Positions 6,329 through 12,673 of a stretch of 13,128 nt of DNA are shown piece after piece. This DNA is from an uncultured bacterium. Its GTDB lineage: Bacteria; Bacteroidota; Bacteroidia; Bacteroidales; Paludibacteraceae. Positions within the stretch are counted from its first letter, which is position 1. Each line of letters starts with the position of its first letter. A program made the translations under genes and the position numbers. The notes below the pieces were generated by a model, which saw nothing but the letters and a program-made list of their open reading frames with translations, was not told where the DNA came from and did no database searches. The DNA lies in the NCBI GenBank assembly GCA_946183755.1, contig CAMHCZ010000035.1:1-13128 (forward strand). The letters run 5' to 3'.

Positions 6329-7537
6329 ATGGCAATTTCAAACAACATCCCGGTTGAGATATTCTCGACCTACATCATCAACAAGCTGCACCGCACCAAT
6401 CCGTTCCTGGCGCATGCGGTGAACGAATCAGCCAGCGTGCTCGGCGGAGCTGTGGTGCACATACCACAGGCTGGCGCGTCGCCTGCCGTGGTGAAGAACC
6501 GCTCTACCTTCCCAGCCACTGCGGTCAGAAGAGCCGACAGCTTCGTGAACTATCCGCTCAACGTATTCTCGACCGACCCTACGCACATCACATGGCACGA
6601 GGAGAACGAAATCTCCTACGACAAGACCGACAGCGTCTTGAACGACCATGTGGCTACGCTCGTGGAGGCAGTCGGTGACGACATGCTCTACAACTGGGCG
6701 AAGGACCTGCCTGCATCATCGGTGATCAAGACCACAGGCGCCGAGGTGGCTGTGACCGAGCCTGGACAGACCGGCACACGCAAGGCGTTCACTTACAAGG
6801 AACTCCAGAAGGCTCAGGCGCTCATGAACAAGCAGCTCGTGCCTAAGACCGACCGCTACGTTGTTCTGGAGAGCTACATGCTCCAGCAGCTCATCGACAG
6901 CCTTTCGGCTAACCAGATGGCTGCGTTCCAGCAGACTGCCGACTTGGCAAACGGCGTGGTGGGCCGTCTGGCTGGATTCACCATCCTCGAGCGCGGTCAG
7001 GTGATTGCTCTCACAGCCGCAGGCGCGGTCAAGGCTCCGGGCGAGGCTATCGCGGCTACCGACTGCCTGGCAGCCATAGCATGGCAGAAGGACAGCGTGG
7101 CTGTGGCTTACGGTGACATCAAGCCGTTCCAGGAGACCGACTCGCCTACATACTACGGCGACATCTTCTCCGCTCTCGTCAAGTCGGGAGGACGCTGCCG
7201 CCGAGGCGACAACAAGGGCGTGATCATCATCGCCCAGGACACAGAGACAGTGCCTGAGACTCCGAGCATCAGCGGCGACGACGCGCTGAGCGTGGCTGCG
7301 GCAGCAGGCAGCAACGTGCGCACCTACGCTACGAGCAACGGAGCCGGCGTGACAGCCGAGACCGAAGCTGAGTGGCTCACGGTGGCGGCCGAAGGCAACA
7401 AGGTGACATTCACCCGCACCGCCTACGCTCATGACGCCGAAGGCGAGGACCCTCGCGTAGCGACAGTCATAGTGGGCATCGAGGGAACTGAGGTGACCAA
7501 GACTGTGACAGTGTCACAAGCCAAGGCTTCTGAATAG
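6329..7537 (+). CDS. Major capsid protein with C-terminal BACON-like domain
   Basis: A 402-aa protein in the position of the major head protein, just after protease/scaffold. Residues about 1-303 are the shell-forming part (for example PFLAHAVNESASVLGG, DSFVNYPLNVFSTDPTHI, DRYVVLESYMLQQLIDSL, VVGRLAGFTILERGQV, KPFQETDSPTYYGDIFSALVKSGGR). A short linker (304-316, PETPSISG) joins a C-terminal beta-rich domain (317-398) with BACON-like features: ALSV...GSNVRTYATSN, AEWLTV, R.ATVIV and the closing KTVTVSQ. BACON domains are Bacteroidetes-associated and suspected to bind glycans or mucin. The start ATG at 6329 follows an A-rich leader (CCCAAAAAACATT). A strong hairpin lies just after the stop, suiting high expression. 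Confidence 0.88.
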   Translation: MAISNNIPVEIFSTYIINKLHRTNPFLAHAVNESASVLGGAVVHIPQAGASPAVVKNRSTFPATAVRRADSFVNYPLNVFSTDPTHITWHEENEISYDKTDSVLNDHVATLVEAVGDDMLYNWAKDLPASSVIKTTGAEVAVTEPGQTGTRKAFTYKELQKAQALMNKQLVPKTDRYVVLESYMLQQLIDSLSANQMAAFQQTADLANGVVGRLAGFTILERGQVIALTAAGAVKAPGEAIAATDCLAAIAWQKDSVAVAYGDIKPFQETDSPTYYGDIFSALVKSGGRCRRGDNKGVIIIAQDTETVPETPSISGDDALSVAAAAGSNVRTYATSNGAGVTAETEAEWLTVAAEGNKVTFTRTAYAHDAEGEDPRVATVIVGIEGTEVTKTVTVSQAKASE

Positions 7538-7551
7538 TAATAAACAGGATT

Positions 7552-7588
7552 GCCCAAACGGTGTTAAATCGCCGTTTGGGCGGTCTTT
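7552..7588 (+). terminator. hairpin terminator after the capsid gene
   Basis: GCCCAAACGG (7552-7561) and CCGTTTGGGC (7572-7581) form a perfect 10-bp stem around a 10-base loop, followed by GGTCTTT with only a short T run. It probably lowers transcription of the tail genes relative to the capsid gene, or protects the capsid mRNA 3' end. Confidence 0.75.
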
Positions 7589-7603
7589 AAACACTGATTG
7601 ATT

Positions 7604-8731
7604 ATGTATCCAAAAGTAACAGTAAACGTAACAAACGGCAACCTGCAGCGTTCGATAGCCGTGGAGGATGCCGTGTGCGGAATATGCGCCACGGCTGGCT
7701 CGTCAGCCACCAACGGCAAGCTGCTCGAGGTCTATTCGCTCGCCGACGCCGAGAGCAAGGGCGTGACCGCCGAGGCAGAGCCGCTCATCCACAAGCTGGT
7801 GAGACAGTTCTATCAGGAGCTCGGAGGCAAGCAGCTGCTCTACATCTACGGCTCGGACGATTCCCCAATGGACGTCATCGTAGGCGCCAACACATCGACG
7901 GGTCTGAACAAGATGCTCACCCTTGCCGGCGGCAAGCTGAACCTCGTGGCGGTCAGCGGCGACGACTGGAACGGTGACGGATTCCTTGCCGACGAGGTGG
8001 CGGATGCCGTCATCGCGAGCAAGGCAGTGTGCCAGGCATGGCAGAACAGGAACTACCCGGTGCGCCTCTTCCTGAACGGACACGTGATGGATGAGAGCGT
8101 GGCGAACACCTATCAGCCTAAGGAGGGCACCAACGGATATGCCGCGGTCGTTCTCGGAGGCGAGGACACCACCGGCGACGCAGCCGTGGGCATCGCCCTC
8201 GGACGCGCGTCGAAGTACGGAGCCGAGGTGAAGCTCGGCAACGGCCAGAACGGAGCTTTGTCGCTCACGCAGGTCTATATCGGCTCTCAGAAGATGGAGG
8301 AGCGCGAGGACATGGAGACGCTGCACGACGCCGGATTCCTCACTTTCCAGGTGCGTCCGGGCTCGGCAGGCTACTACTTCGGCGTGGACAACATGTGCTC
8401 CGTCGATGACTTCCGCATCCTGGCGCACGGCCGCGTCATCGACAAGGCGCAGCGCATAGCCGCGCAGGCTTACCAGCCGTTCGTCGAGGATTCGCTGCGT
8501 GTGGAGCGCGACGGCACCATCAACCAGAGTGACGCAAGCTACATGGAGCTTGTGCTCGACTCCGCCATCCGCTCTGCCATGAGCGAGCAGATAAGCGACC
8601 TCAAGGTCGTCATCGACACGGCACAGGACATCGTGAACACATCGACGCTGGAGGTGGGATGCAGCATCCTGCCGCTGGGCTACATGACGTGGATCAACGT
8701 GACGATAGGATTAACCAACAAATTAGAGTAA
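7604..8731 (+). CDS. Tail sheath protein, DUF2586-like
   Basis: A 375-aa protein that best fits the DUF2586 group of sheath-like proteins found in Bacteroidetes phages, the contracting outer sleeve of a myovirus tail. Seen in it are an N-terminal VTVNVTNGNLQRSIAVEDAVCGI, a long central part with IGSQKMEEREDMETLHDAGFLTFQVRPGSAGYYFGVDN (about 227-264), and a C-terminal part containing FRILAHGRVIDKAQRIAAQAY, the helix that in sheath proteins precedes the C-terminal arm. The order capsid, sheath, tube supports the call. The ATG at 7604 (MYPKVTV) is taken as start over a TTG two codons earlier. The stop overlaps the ribosome-binding site of the tube gene. Confidence 0.85.
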   Translation: MYPKVTVNVTNGNLQRSIAVEDAVCGICATAGSSATNGKLLEVYSLADAESKGVTAEAEPLIHKLVRQFYQELGGKQLLYIYGSDDSPMDVIVGANTSTGLNKMLTLAGGKLNLVAVSGDDWNGDGFLADEVADAVIASKAVCQAWQNRNYPVRLFLNGHVMDESVANTYQPKEGTNGYAAVVLGGEDTTGDAAVGIALGRASKYGAEVKLGNGQNGALSLTQVYIGSQKMEEREDMETLHDAGFLTFQVRPGSAGYYFGVDNMCSVDDFRILAHGRVIDKAQRIAAQAYQPFVEDSLRVERDGTINQSDASYMELVLDSAIRSAMSEQISDLKVVIDTAQDIVNTSTLEVGCSILPLGYMTWINVTIGLTNKLE

Positions 8732-8743
8732 GGAGGCAAACAA

Positions 8744-9187
8744 ATGGGAAACTTATCACTCCGATCAAGCGAGACCCCGTGGAAAGGCGGCGAGGTGAAA
8801 CTCTTCGGCCGCGTCATCACCGGGATAAGAGGCTGGGAACTGACCAAGGAGGTTGAGAAGGAGCCGCTCTACGGAGCCGGCAACAAGCCGCTGGACATCA
8901 TGACCGGCAACGAAAAGTGCTCAGGCAGCGTGACTGTCTTCGGCTACGAACTGGACAGGATGCAGCAGGCGGCTGCCGCTGCAGGATTCACTGACCTGCT
9001 CGAGGTGCCGCATGAGGCGGCGGAGATGACAGTGACGCTGCGCAAAACTCTTGCTGAGCGTCCGACCGTCATCAAGGCACGCGGTCTGGCATTCACCAAG
9101 ATACCGCACAAGATGGGTCAGAACGACAGCAGCCGAGAGTATCAGCTCGACTTTGTCTGCATGGACATCAAAAGCGAGACATTGTAA
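8744..9187 (+). CDS. Tail tube protein
   Basis: A 147-aa protein immediately after the sheath gene, the standard place and size for the tail tube subunit that stacks in rings inside the sheath. The pattern FGRVITGIRGWELTKEVEKEPLYGAGNKPLDIMTGNEKCSGSVTVFGYELDRM and the closing YQLDFVCMDIKSETL fit a tube fold, with a beta strand pair followed by one helix and more strands. A good Shine-Dalgarno sequence, AAGGAGG (8730-8736), stands seven bases before the ATG, unusual for a Bacteroidota host. A strong terminator follows. Its name rests on order and size as much as on sequence. Confidence 0.8.
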   Translation: MGNLSLRSSETPWKGGEVKLFGRVITGIRGWELTKEVEKEPLYGAGNKPLDIMTGNEKCSGSVTVFGYELDRMQQAAAAAGFTDLLEVPHEAAEMTVTLRKTLAERPTVIKARGLAFTKIPHKMGQNDSSREYQLDFVCMDIKSETL

Positions 9188-9198
9188 AGACTAATCAG

Positions 9199-9245
9199 GA
9201 GACGTTGCCCTGTGGCAACACCCACGTGGCAGCGTCTCTTTTTTT
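9199..9245 (+). terminator. strong rho-independent terminator after the tail tube gene
   Basis: GAGACGTTGCC (9199-9209) pairs with GGCAGCGTCTC (9228-9238) as an 11-bp stem with one G-T wobble, then seven T residues (9239-9245). The loop itself contains TGCC/GGCA and can fold further. It separates highly expressed sheath/tube genes from the lower-copy chaperone and tape measure; the latter must be reached by read-through or an unseen promoter. Confidence 0.88.
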
Positions 9246-9258
9246 AACCGTAAACATT

Positions 9259-9618
9259 ATGAACACAAAAGGAAATCAGAAACCAAAGAAACAAGATGAA
9301 GGACTCGCCCGTCTGGAGCTCCGCTTCGGCAAGGAGAGAGTCGAGGACTGGAAGAGACACTTCGCGCCAAGGCGTGTGATAGTGATCGAGGTCGAGGATA
9401 AAATGTGCGTGCTGCGCCCGGTGACAGCCAATGCGCTGTCGCAGTACGCCACCATCTTCCGTGACGGAGGTCTTGAGCCTGCGTCGCGCTATCTGCTTGA
9501 GGAGTTGTGGCTGGACGGCGACGATGACATCCGCAACAACGAGGAGTACTTCATCGGCTCAATGCTCCAGATTCAGAACGCCATAGAGCTAAAAAAAAGC
9601 ACATGCTGGAAGCTCTGA
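9259..9618 (+). CDS. Tail assembly chaperone, zero-frame product (G-like)
   Basis: A 119-aa protein between tube and tape measure, where tail assembly chaperones sit. It starts at the ATG 9259 after an AT-rich leader; an upstream start in the terminator hairpin is not credible. The N-terminus is lysine-rich, followed by LRFGKERVEDWKRHFAPRRVIVIEVEDKMCVLRPVTANALSQYATIFRDGGLEPASRYLLEELWLDGDDDIRN, compatible with the helical fold of phage chaperones that coat the tape measure. Near its end, CTA AAA AAA AGC makes a slippery site; ribosomes that do not slip add only STCWKL and stop at 9616-9618. Named by context and by the frameshift signature. Confidence 0.8.
   Translation: MNTKGNQKPKKQDEGLARLELRFGKERVEDWKRHFAPRRVIVIEVEDKMCVLRPVTANALSQYATIFRDGGLEPASRYLLEELWLDGDDDIRNNEEYFIGSMLQIQNAIELKKSTCWKL
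9591..9598 (+). promoter_or_regulatory. -1 frameshift slippery site of the tail chaperone gene
   Basis: Eight A residues in the frame CTA AAA AAA AGC give an A AAA AAA heptamer. A -1 slip moves into the frame that runs to 9785. The small AGC-ACAT-GCT hairpin just after is weak. Frameshifting at this point of the tail gene order is conserved across long-tailed phages, Mu included. Confidence 0.8.
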
Positions 9619-9785
9619 CCAAGGGGCGTGCCAATGCTGATGACGAGTTTGAAACCCTGATTGTTTTTGGACTCATGACATTCGGCGCGGCGGCCTCAGA
9701 GTGGAGCGACGAGCTATTCATGCACAGAACAGGCATTGCCCTCAACCTTTGGGAAAAAGGAGTGGGAAGACCTAAAATCATTTAA
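9597..9785 (+). CDS. Tail assembly chaperone, frameshift extension (GT-like)
   Basis: The -1 frame from the slippery site reads KHMLEALTKGRANADDEF... and ends in LNLWEKGVGRPKII at a TAA (9783-9785) one base before the tape measure ATG. It adds 62 residues to the first 113 of the zero-frame protein, giving a fusion of about 175 aa. The extension contains the hydrophobic stretch FETLIVFGLMTFGAAASEW and would be the part that holds the tape measure, by analogy with lambda G/GT. An independent start at ATG 9603 is possible but has no ribosome-binding site and is less likely. Confidence 0.75.
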   Translation, partial: KHMLEALTKGRANADDEFETLIVFGLMTFGAAASEWSDELFMHRTGIALNLWEKGVGRPKII

Positions 9786-9786
9786 C

Positions 9787-11322
9787 ATGAACCTTACAGA
9801 GTGGACATTACAACTTCGTGACCTTGCTTCGGCTGGACTTGCACAGTTTGCCGCTAATGCGGAGAATGCGTTTGACCGGGCGGAGCGTGCGAGCGATGCG
9901 GCATCGACCAGAATGTCCGACGGCATATCCAGTAAACTGGGCGGCGCGCTGAAGAAAGCCTTCGGCGTAGCTGCTCTGCTGGGTGTCGCCAAGGAAGCCG
10001 GTGAGTTCATCGGATCGACCATCGGCGATGCTCTCGAGCGCCAGAAGATACAGACTTCTTTCAATGTGCTGACAGGCTCCGACGAAACTGGCGAGCAGCT
10101 GACCAAGCAGCTTGTCGACCTGCAGAACCAGACAGTGCTCGGCGGCGAGGTGTTCAAGAACGCACAGACACTGCTCTCGCAGGGCTTCGACTCAAGCCAG
10201 GTGACGAAGACGTTGCACATGCTCGGCGATGTGGCGATGGGTGACGCGGAGAAGCTGAACAGCCTCACGCTGGCGTTCAGCCAGACACGCCAGGCAGGAC
10301 GACTTACCGGGCAGGATTTGATGCAGTACATCAACGCCGGATTCAACCCTCTGAACGAGATAGCCAAGAAAACAGGCAAGTCCATGGCACAGCTGAAAGA
10401 CGATGTCAGCAAGGGGCTCATCACGTTCGACATGGTGCAGGACGCGTTCCGCTCGGCTACAAGCGAAGGCGGACAGTTCAACAACATGCTCGGCAAGATA
10501 GCCGAGACCCCAGCCGGCAAGATGGAACAACTCAAGGGTGCGTGGGAAGAAATGAAGATAAAGGCGGGCGAGGCATTCATGCCGCTGCTTTCGGCAGCCA
10601 TGGAACTGGCGGAGAAAGTGATGCCTATGATAGAGACTGGAATCGGCAAACTTGCGGAGCTCGTGTCGCCGTTCGTCGATAAGATCAAGGACGGCAAGGA
10701 ACAGTTCGGTGGTCTGATGGACTACGTCAACATAGTGAAGGACATTGTGGTGAACACGATTGTGCCATACTTCGAGAAACTGTGGGGAATAGTCAGCGAC
10801 ATTGTTGTCGATATTGTAGAGTTCGTCAGCCAGAGCGAGATTCTCAAGGATGCCTTCAAACTCATCGGCGAATTCGCCGCCTCTGTTTACGACTGGATAA
10901 GCAATATCCTGGACGCATTCTCGTGGCTGTGGAATAATGTCGTGATGCCGCTTCTTGAAGGTCTGGACAAGGCTTACAGCGCCATAAAGGATCTGTTTGG
11001 TTACGGCGACAAGAAGGGCACATCCAGCGGACGCAAACAGGTGACTGCGCCGAAGGCGGTGACAACATCTGACAATGAGACGAAGACGATATTGAACGAC
11101 ATAAAGACCAACACCAACCAGAACACCGCAGCCACAAAGGATGCCGTGTCGGCAGTCAAGGGTGGCGGTCAGAAAGTGATAAACATACAGATCGGCAAAT
11201 TCTTCGACAACATACAGTTCCAGACCACCAACCTCACCGAGAGCGTCGAGGACATCGAGCAGACCGTCCTCGAGTGCATGGGACGAGTGCTGCTGAACGG
11301 AGCGGTGGCTGGCACGCAATAA
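9787..11322 (+). CDS. Tape measure protein
   Basis: A 511-aa protein that sets tail length and is later ejected with the DNA. The start MNLTEWTLQLRDLASAGL lies one base after the chaperone stop. Residues about 50-270 match the tape-measure N-terminal region: a hydrophobic glycine-rich segment (GVAALLGVAKEAGEFIGSTIGDAL), then FNVLTGSDETGEQLTKQLVDL, FDSSQVTKTLHMLGDVAMGDAEKLNSLTLAFSQTRQAGRLTGQDLMQYINAGFNPLNEIAKKTG and KGLITFDMVQDAFRSATSEGGQFNNML. Next come long amphipathic helices, with W-rich hydrophobic parts (YDWISNILDAFSWLWNNVVMPLL). At about 1.5 angstrom per residue, the family rule, it suggests a short tail of roughly 75 nm at most. Confidence 0.9.
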   Translation: MNLTEWTLQLRDLASAGLAQFAANAENAFDRAERASDAASTRMSDGISSKLGGALKKAFGVAALLGVAKEAGEFIGSTIGDALERQKIQTSFNVLTGSDETGEQLTKQLVDLQNQTVLGGEVFKNAQTLLSQGFDSSQVTKTLHMLGDVAMGDAEKLNSLTLAFSQTRQAGRLTGQDLMQYINAGFNPLNEIAKKTGKSMAQLKDDVSKGLITFDMVQDAFRSATSEGGQFNNMLGKIAETPAGKMEQLKGAWEEMKIKAGEAFMPLLSAAMELAEKVMPMIETGIGKLAELVSPFVDKIKDGKEQFGGLMDYVNIVKDIVVNTIVPYFEKLWGIVSDIVVDIVEFVSQSEILKDAFKLIGEFAASVYDWISNILDAFSWLWNNVVMPLLEGLDKAYSAIKDLFGYGDKKGTSSGRKQVTAPKAVTTSDNETKTILNDIKTNTNQNTAATKDAVSAVKGGGQKVINIQIGKFFDNIQFQTTNLTESVEDIEQTVLECMGRVLLNGAVAGTQ

Positions 11323-11330
11323 ACACTACT

Positions 11331-11636
11331 ATGGAAATGGAAACATGGGCGACCATCATACCTTACATCGTGTCAGTGGTCACGGGAGTGGCGGGCTGGC
11401 TGGTAGGACGCAGGAAGCAGCGCAACGACTTCCTGAGCGACCTGCAGGCGTCAATCGACCTGCTGGCCGACAAGAACAAGACCCTCTACGAGGAGGTGCT
11501 GCGGCTTCGCCAGGAGAATGCGCTGCTGGGTGCCAAGGTGAGCGAGCTCGCGACGCAGAACGCGCAGCTGAAGACGGAGGTCGAGGAGCTCAACGGGCGC
11601 CTCGCCAATGTAAAGACAATAACAAGGAAAGCATAG
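11331..11636 (+). CDS. Small membrane-anchored coiled-coil protein, possible lysis protein
   Basis: A 101-aa protein of unknown family. It has one N-terminal membrane helix (about residues 5-22, WATIIPYIVSVVTGVAGWLVG), a positive RRKQR stop, and then a continuous heptad-rich coiled coil (about 29-92: LQASIDLLADKNKTLYEEVLRLRQENALLGAKVSEL...VEELNGRL). The basic residues after the helix suggest the coiled coil faces the cytoplasm, which would argue against a classical i-spanin, although the reverse topology cannot be excluded. It lies between the tape measure and the lipoprotein gene, two bases apart from the latter, so a paired role (holin-like or membrane step of lysis) is possible. The ATG at 11337 is an alternative start. 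Confidence 0.7.
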   Translation: MEMETWATIIPYIVSVVTGVAGWLVGRRKQRNDFLSDLQASIDLLADKNKTLYEEVLRLRQENALLGAKVSELATQNAQLKTEVEELNGRLANVKTITRKA

Positions 11637-11638
11637 AC

Positions 11639-12103
11639 ATGAAACGACATACAGCAAAACCTTTTTTGATCATAGTGTTGACGATGACGCTGACCATGCT
11701 GCTCGCAAGCGGCTGTCGCAGCCACAGGCACAAGGAATCACTCAGGACAGACACGCGCAAAGAGACGCAGTCCGAAGTGAAAGCGCAGGCGGAGAGAACC
11801 GCCACCGCCTACAGGGACGACAGCACGAGCGAGCGTGCCGTCAGCGTCATGTTGTCAGCTCCGGACTCTGCCGGACGGCAGCACGCCACGGAGGTGAGAT
11901 ACCTCTGGCGCGACCGTGTGGTCAGGGACAGCGCGAAGAGCGTGGAGAAAGAGGACACGGAGAGCCTGAGCAAGGCAGAGAGCCGTGAGACGACCAAGGA
12001 GACCGCCGACGACAGGACGACCGACCGGACATACATAGTCTTTATGGCTCTGGCCATGGCGTTCAGCGCCGTCGTCGTGCTGATTATCAGACTAAAACCA
12101 TAG
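11639..12103 (+). CDS. Lipoprotein with C-terminal membrane helix, candidate u-spanin
   Basis: A 154-aa protein with an N-terminal lipoprotein signal: basic MKRHTAK, hydrophobic core FLIIVLTMTLTMLLA and the lipobox ASGC with C26 as the lipidation site. The mature middle (27-130) is very hydrophilic, with many R, E, K, S and T. A clear membrane helix follows (132-150, YIVFMALAMAFSAVVVLII), then the basic tail RLKP. An outer-membrane lipid anchor plus a C-terminal inner-membrane helix is the topology of unimolecular spanins such as T1 gp11, which fuse inner and outer membranes at the last step of lysis. Position among tail genes and the preceding small membrane protein fit a lysis role. The function is inferred from topology only. 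Confidence 0.75.
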   Translation: MKRHTAKPFLIIVLTMTLTMLLASGCRSHRHKESLRTDTRKETQSEVKAQAERTATAYRDDSTSERAVSVMLSAPDSAGRQHATEVRYLWRDRVVRDSAKSVEKEDTESLSKAESRETTKETADDRTTDRTYIVFMALAMAFSAVVVLIIRLKP

Positions 12104-12115
12104 GAGGGACAGGAC

Positions 12116-12673
12116 ATGAGCATATATTCGTTTCCGAGAGACCTGGAAAGGCTGATGGCCAAACACAAGCCGTATATCATCGAGGCGAGGAAGAACCCCA
12201 TGGTGACCGACCTCAACATGGAGTACTTCCGCACGCTGTGGGGCAAGGAGGTGTTTTTGCCATCGACGCTGGTGGGGTTTTCCAACAGCGGCGAGAAGAT
12301 ACAGCTGGACCTCGACTGCGCCACCATCAAGGTGAAGGGGACTAAGAACGTGGTCAAGACGCAGCTCTCGGAGCGCAAGGGTTCAGTCAAGGAAGTCTTC
12401 GCCGTGGACGACTACACGATAGACATCAAGGGTGTGCTGATAGGACACGACGGTGTGCTGCCCTGCTCGCAGGTGCAGTGGCTGCGCGACATGTACGAAT
12501 CGAAGAACCGCATTGAGCTGCACAACGCACTGACCGCCTACTTTCTGCAGGAGCAGAAATACGTTGTCATCACGGCTCTCAACTTCTACGACCAGGAAGC
12601 CAAGGACAAACGGCACATACCGTTCTCCATGACGCTGATAAGCGACTACGTAGAGACGCTGGAGTTTATCTGA
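12116..12673 (+). CDS. DUF6046-like phage tail protein
   Basis: A 185-aa protein after the tape measure region, where baseplate and tail-completion proteins are found. It resembles the DUF6046 group of Bacteroidetes phage proteins: VTDLNMEYFRTLWGKEVFLPSTL, then KTQLSERKGSVKEVFAVDDYTIDIKGVLIGHDGVLPCSQVQWLRDMYESKNRIELHN and FSMTLISDYVETLEF. The arrangement (strand-rich core, YTIxIKG, then a W-L-R helix) recalls tail proteins of the P2 gpU/LysM-adaptor kind, but I do not assert that homology. It has an AGGAGG (12102-12107) eight bases before the ATG. Its stop overlaps that of the opposite gene by eight bases. No membrane or signal segment. Confidence 0.7.
   Translation: MSIYSFPRDLERLMAKHKPYIIEARKNPMVTDLNMEYFRTLWGKEVFLPSTLVGFSNSGEKIQLDLDCATIKVKGTKNVVKTQLSERKGSVKEVFAVDDYTIDIKGVLIGHDGVLPCSQVQWLRDMYESKNRIELHNALTAYFLQEQKYVVITALNFYDQEAKDKRHIPFSMTLISDYVETLEFI

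Noticed and set aside
9205..9258. Upstream start for the tail chaperone gene
   Set aside because: It would begin in the terminator hairpin; the added residues are the hairpin read in frame. ATG 9259 has a suitable leader.
9736..9786. Upstream start for the tape measure gene
   Set aside because: It overlaps the chaperone extension; the tape-measure-like sequence begins at MNLTEW, directly after the chaperone stop.
9714..11319. Long minus-strand open frames opposite the tape measure gene
   Set aside because: Both are antisense shadows of a clearly recognised tape measure protein; no family features.
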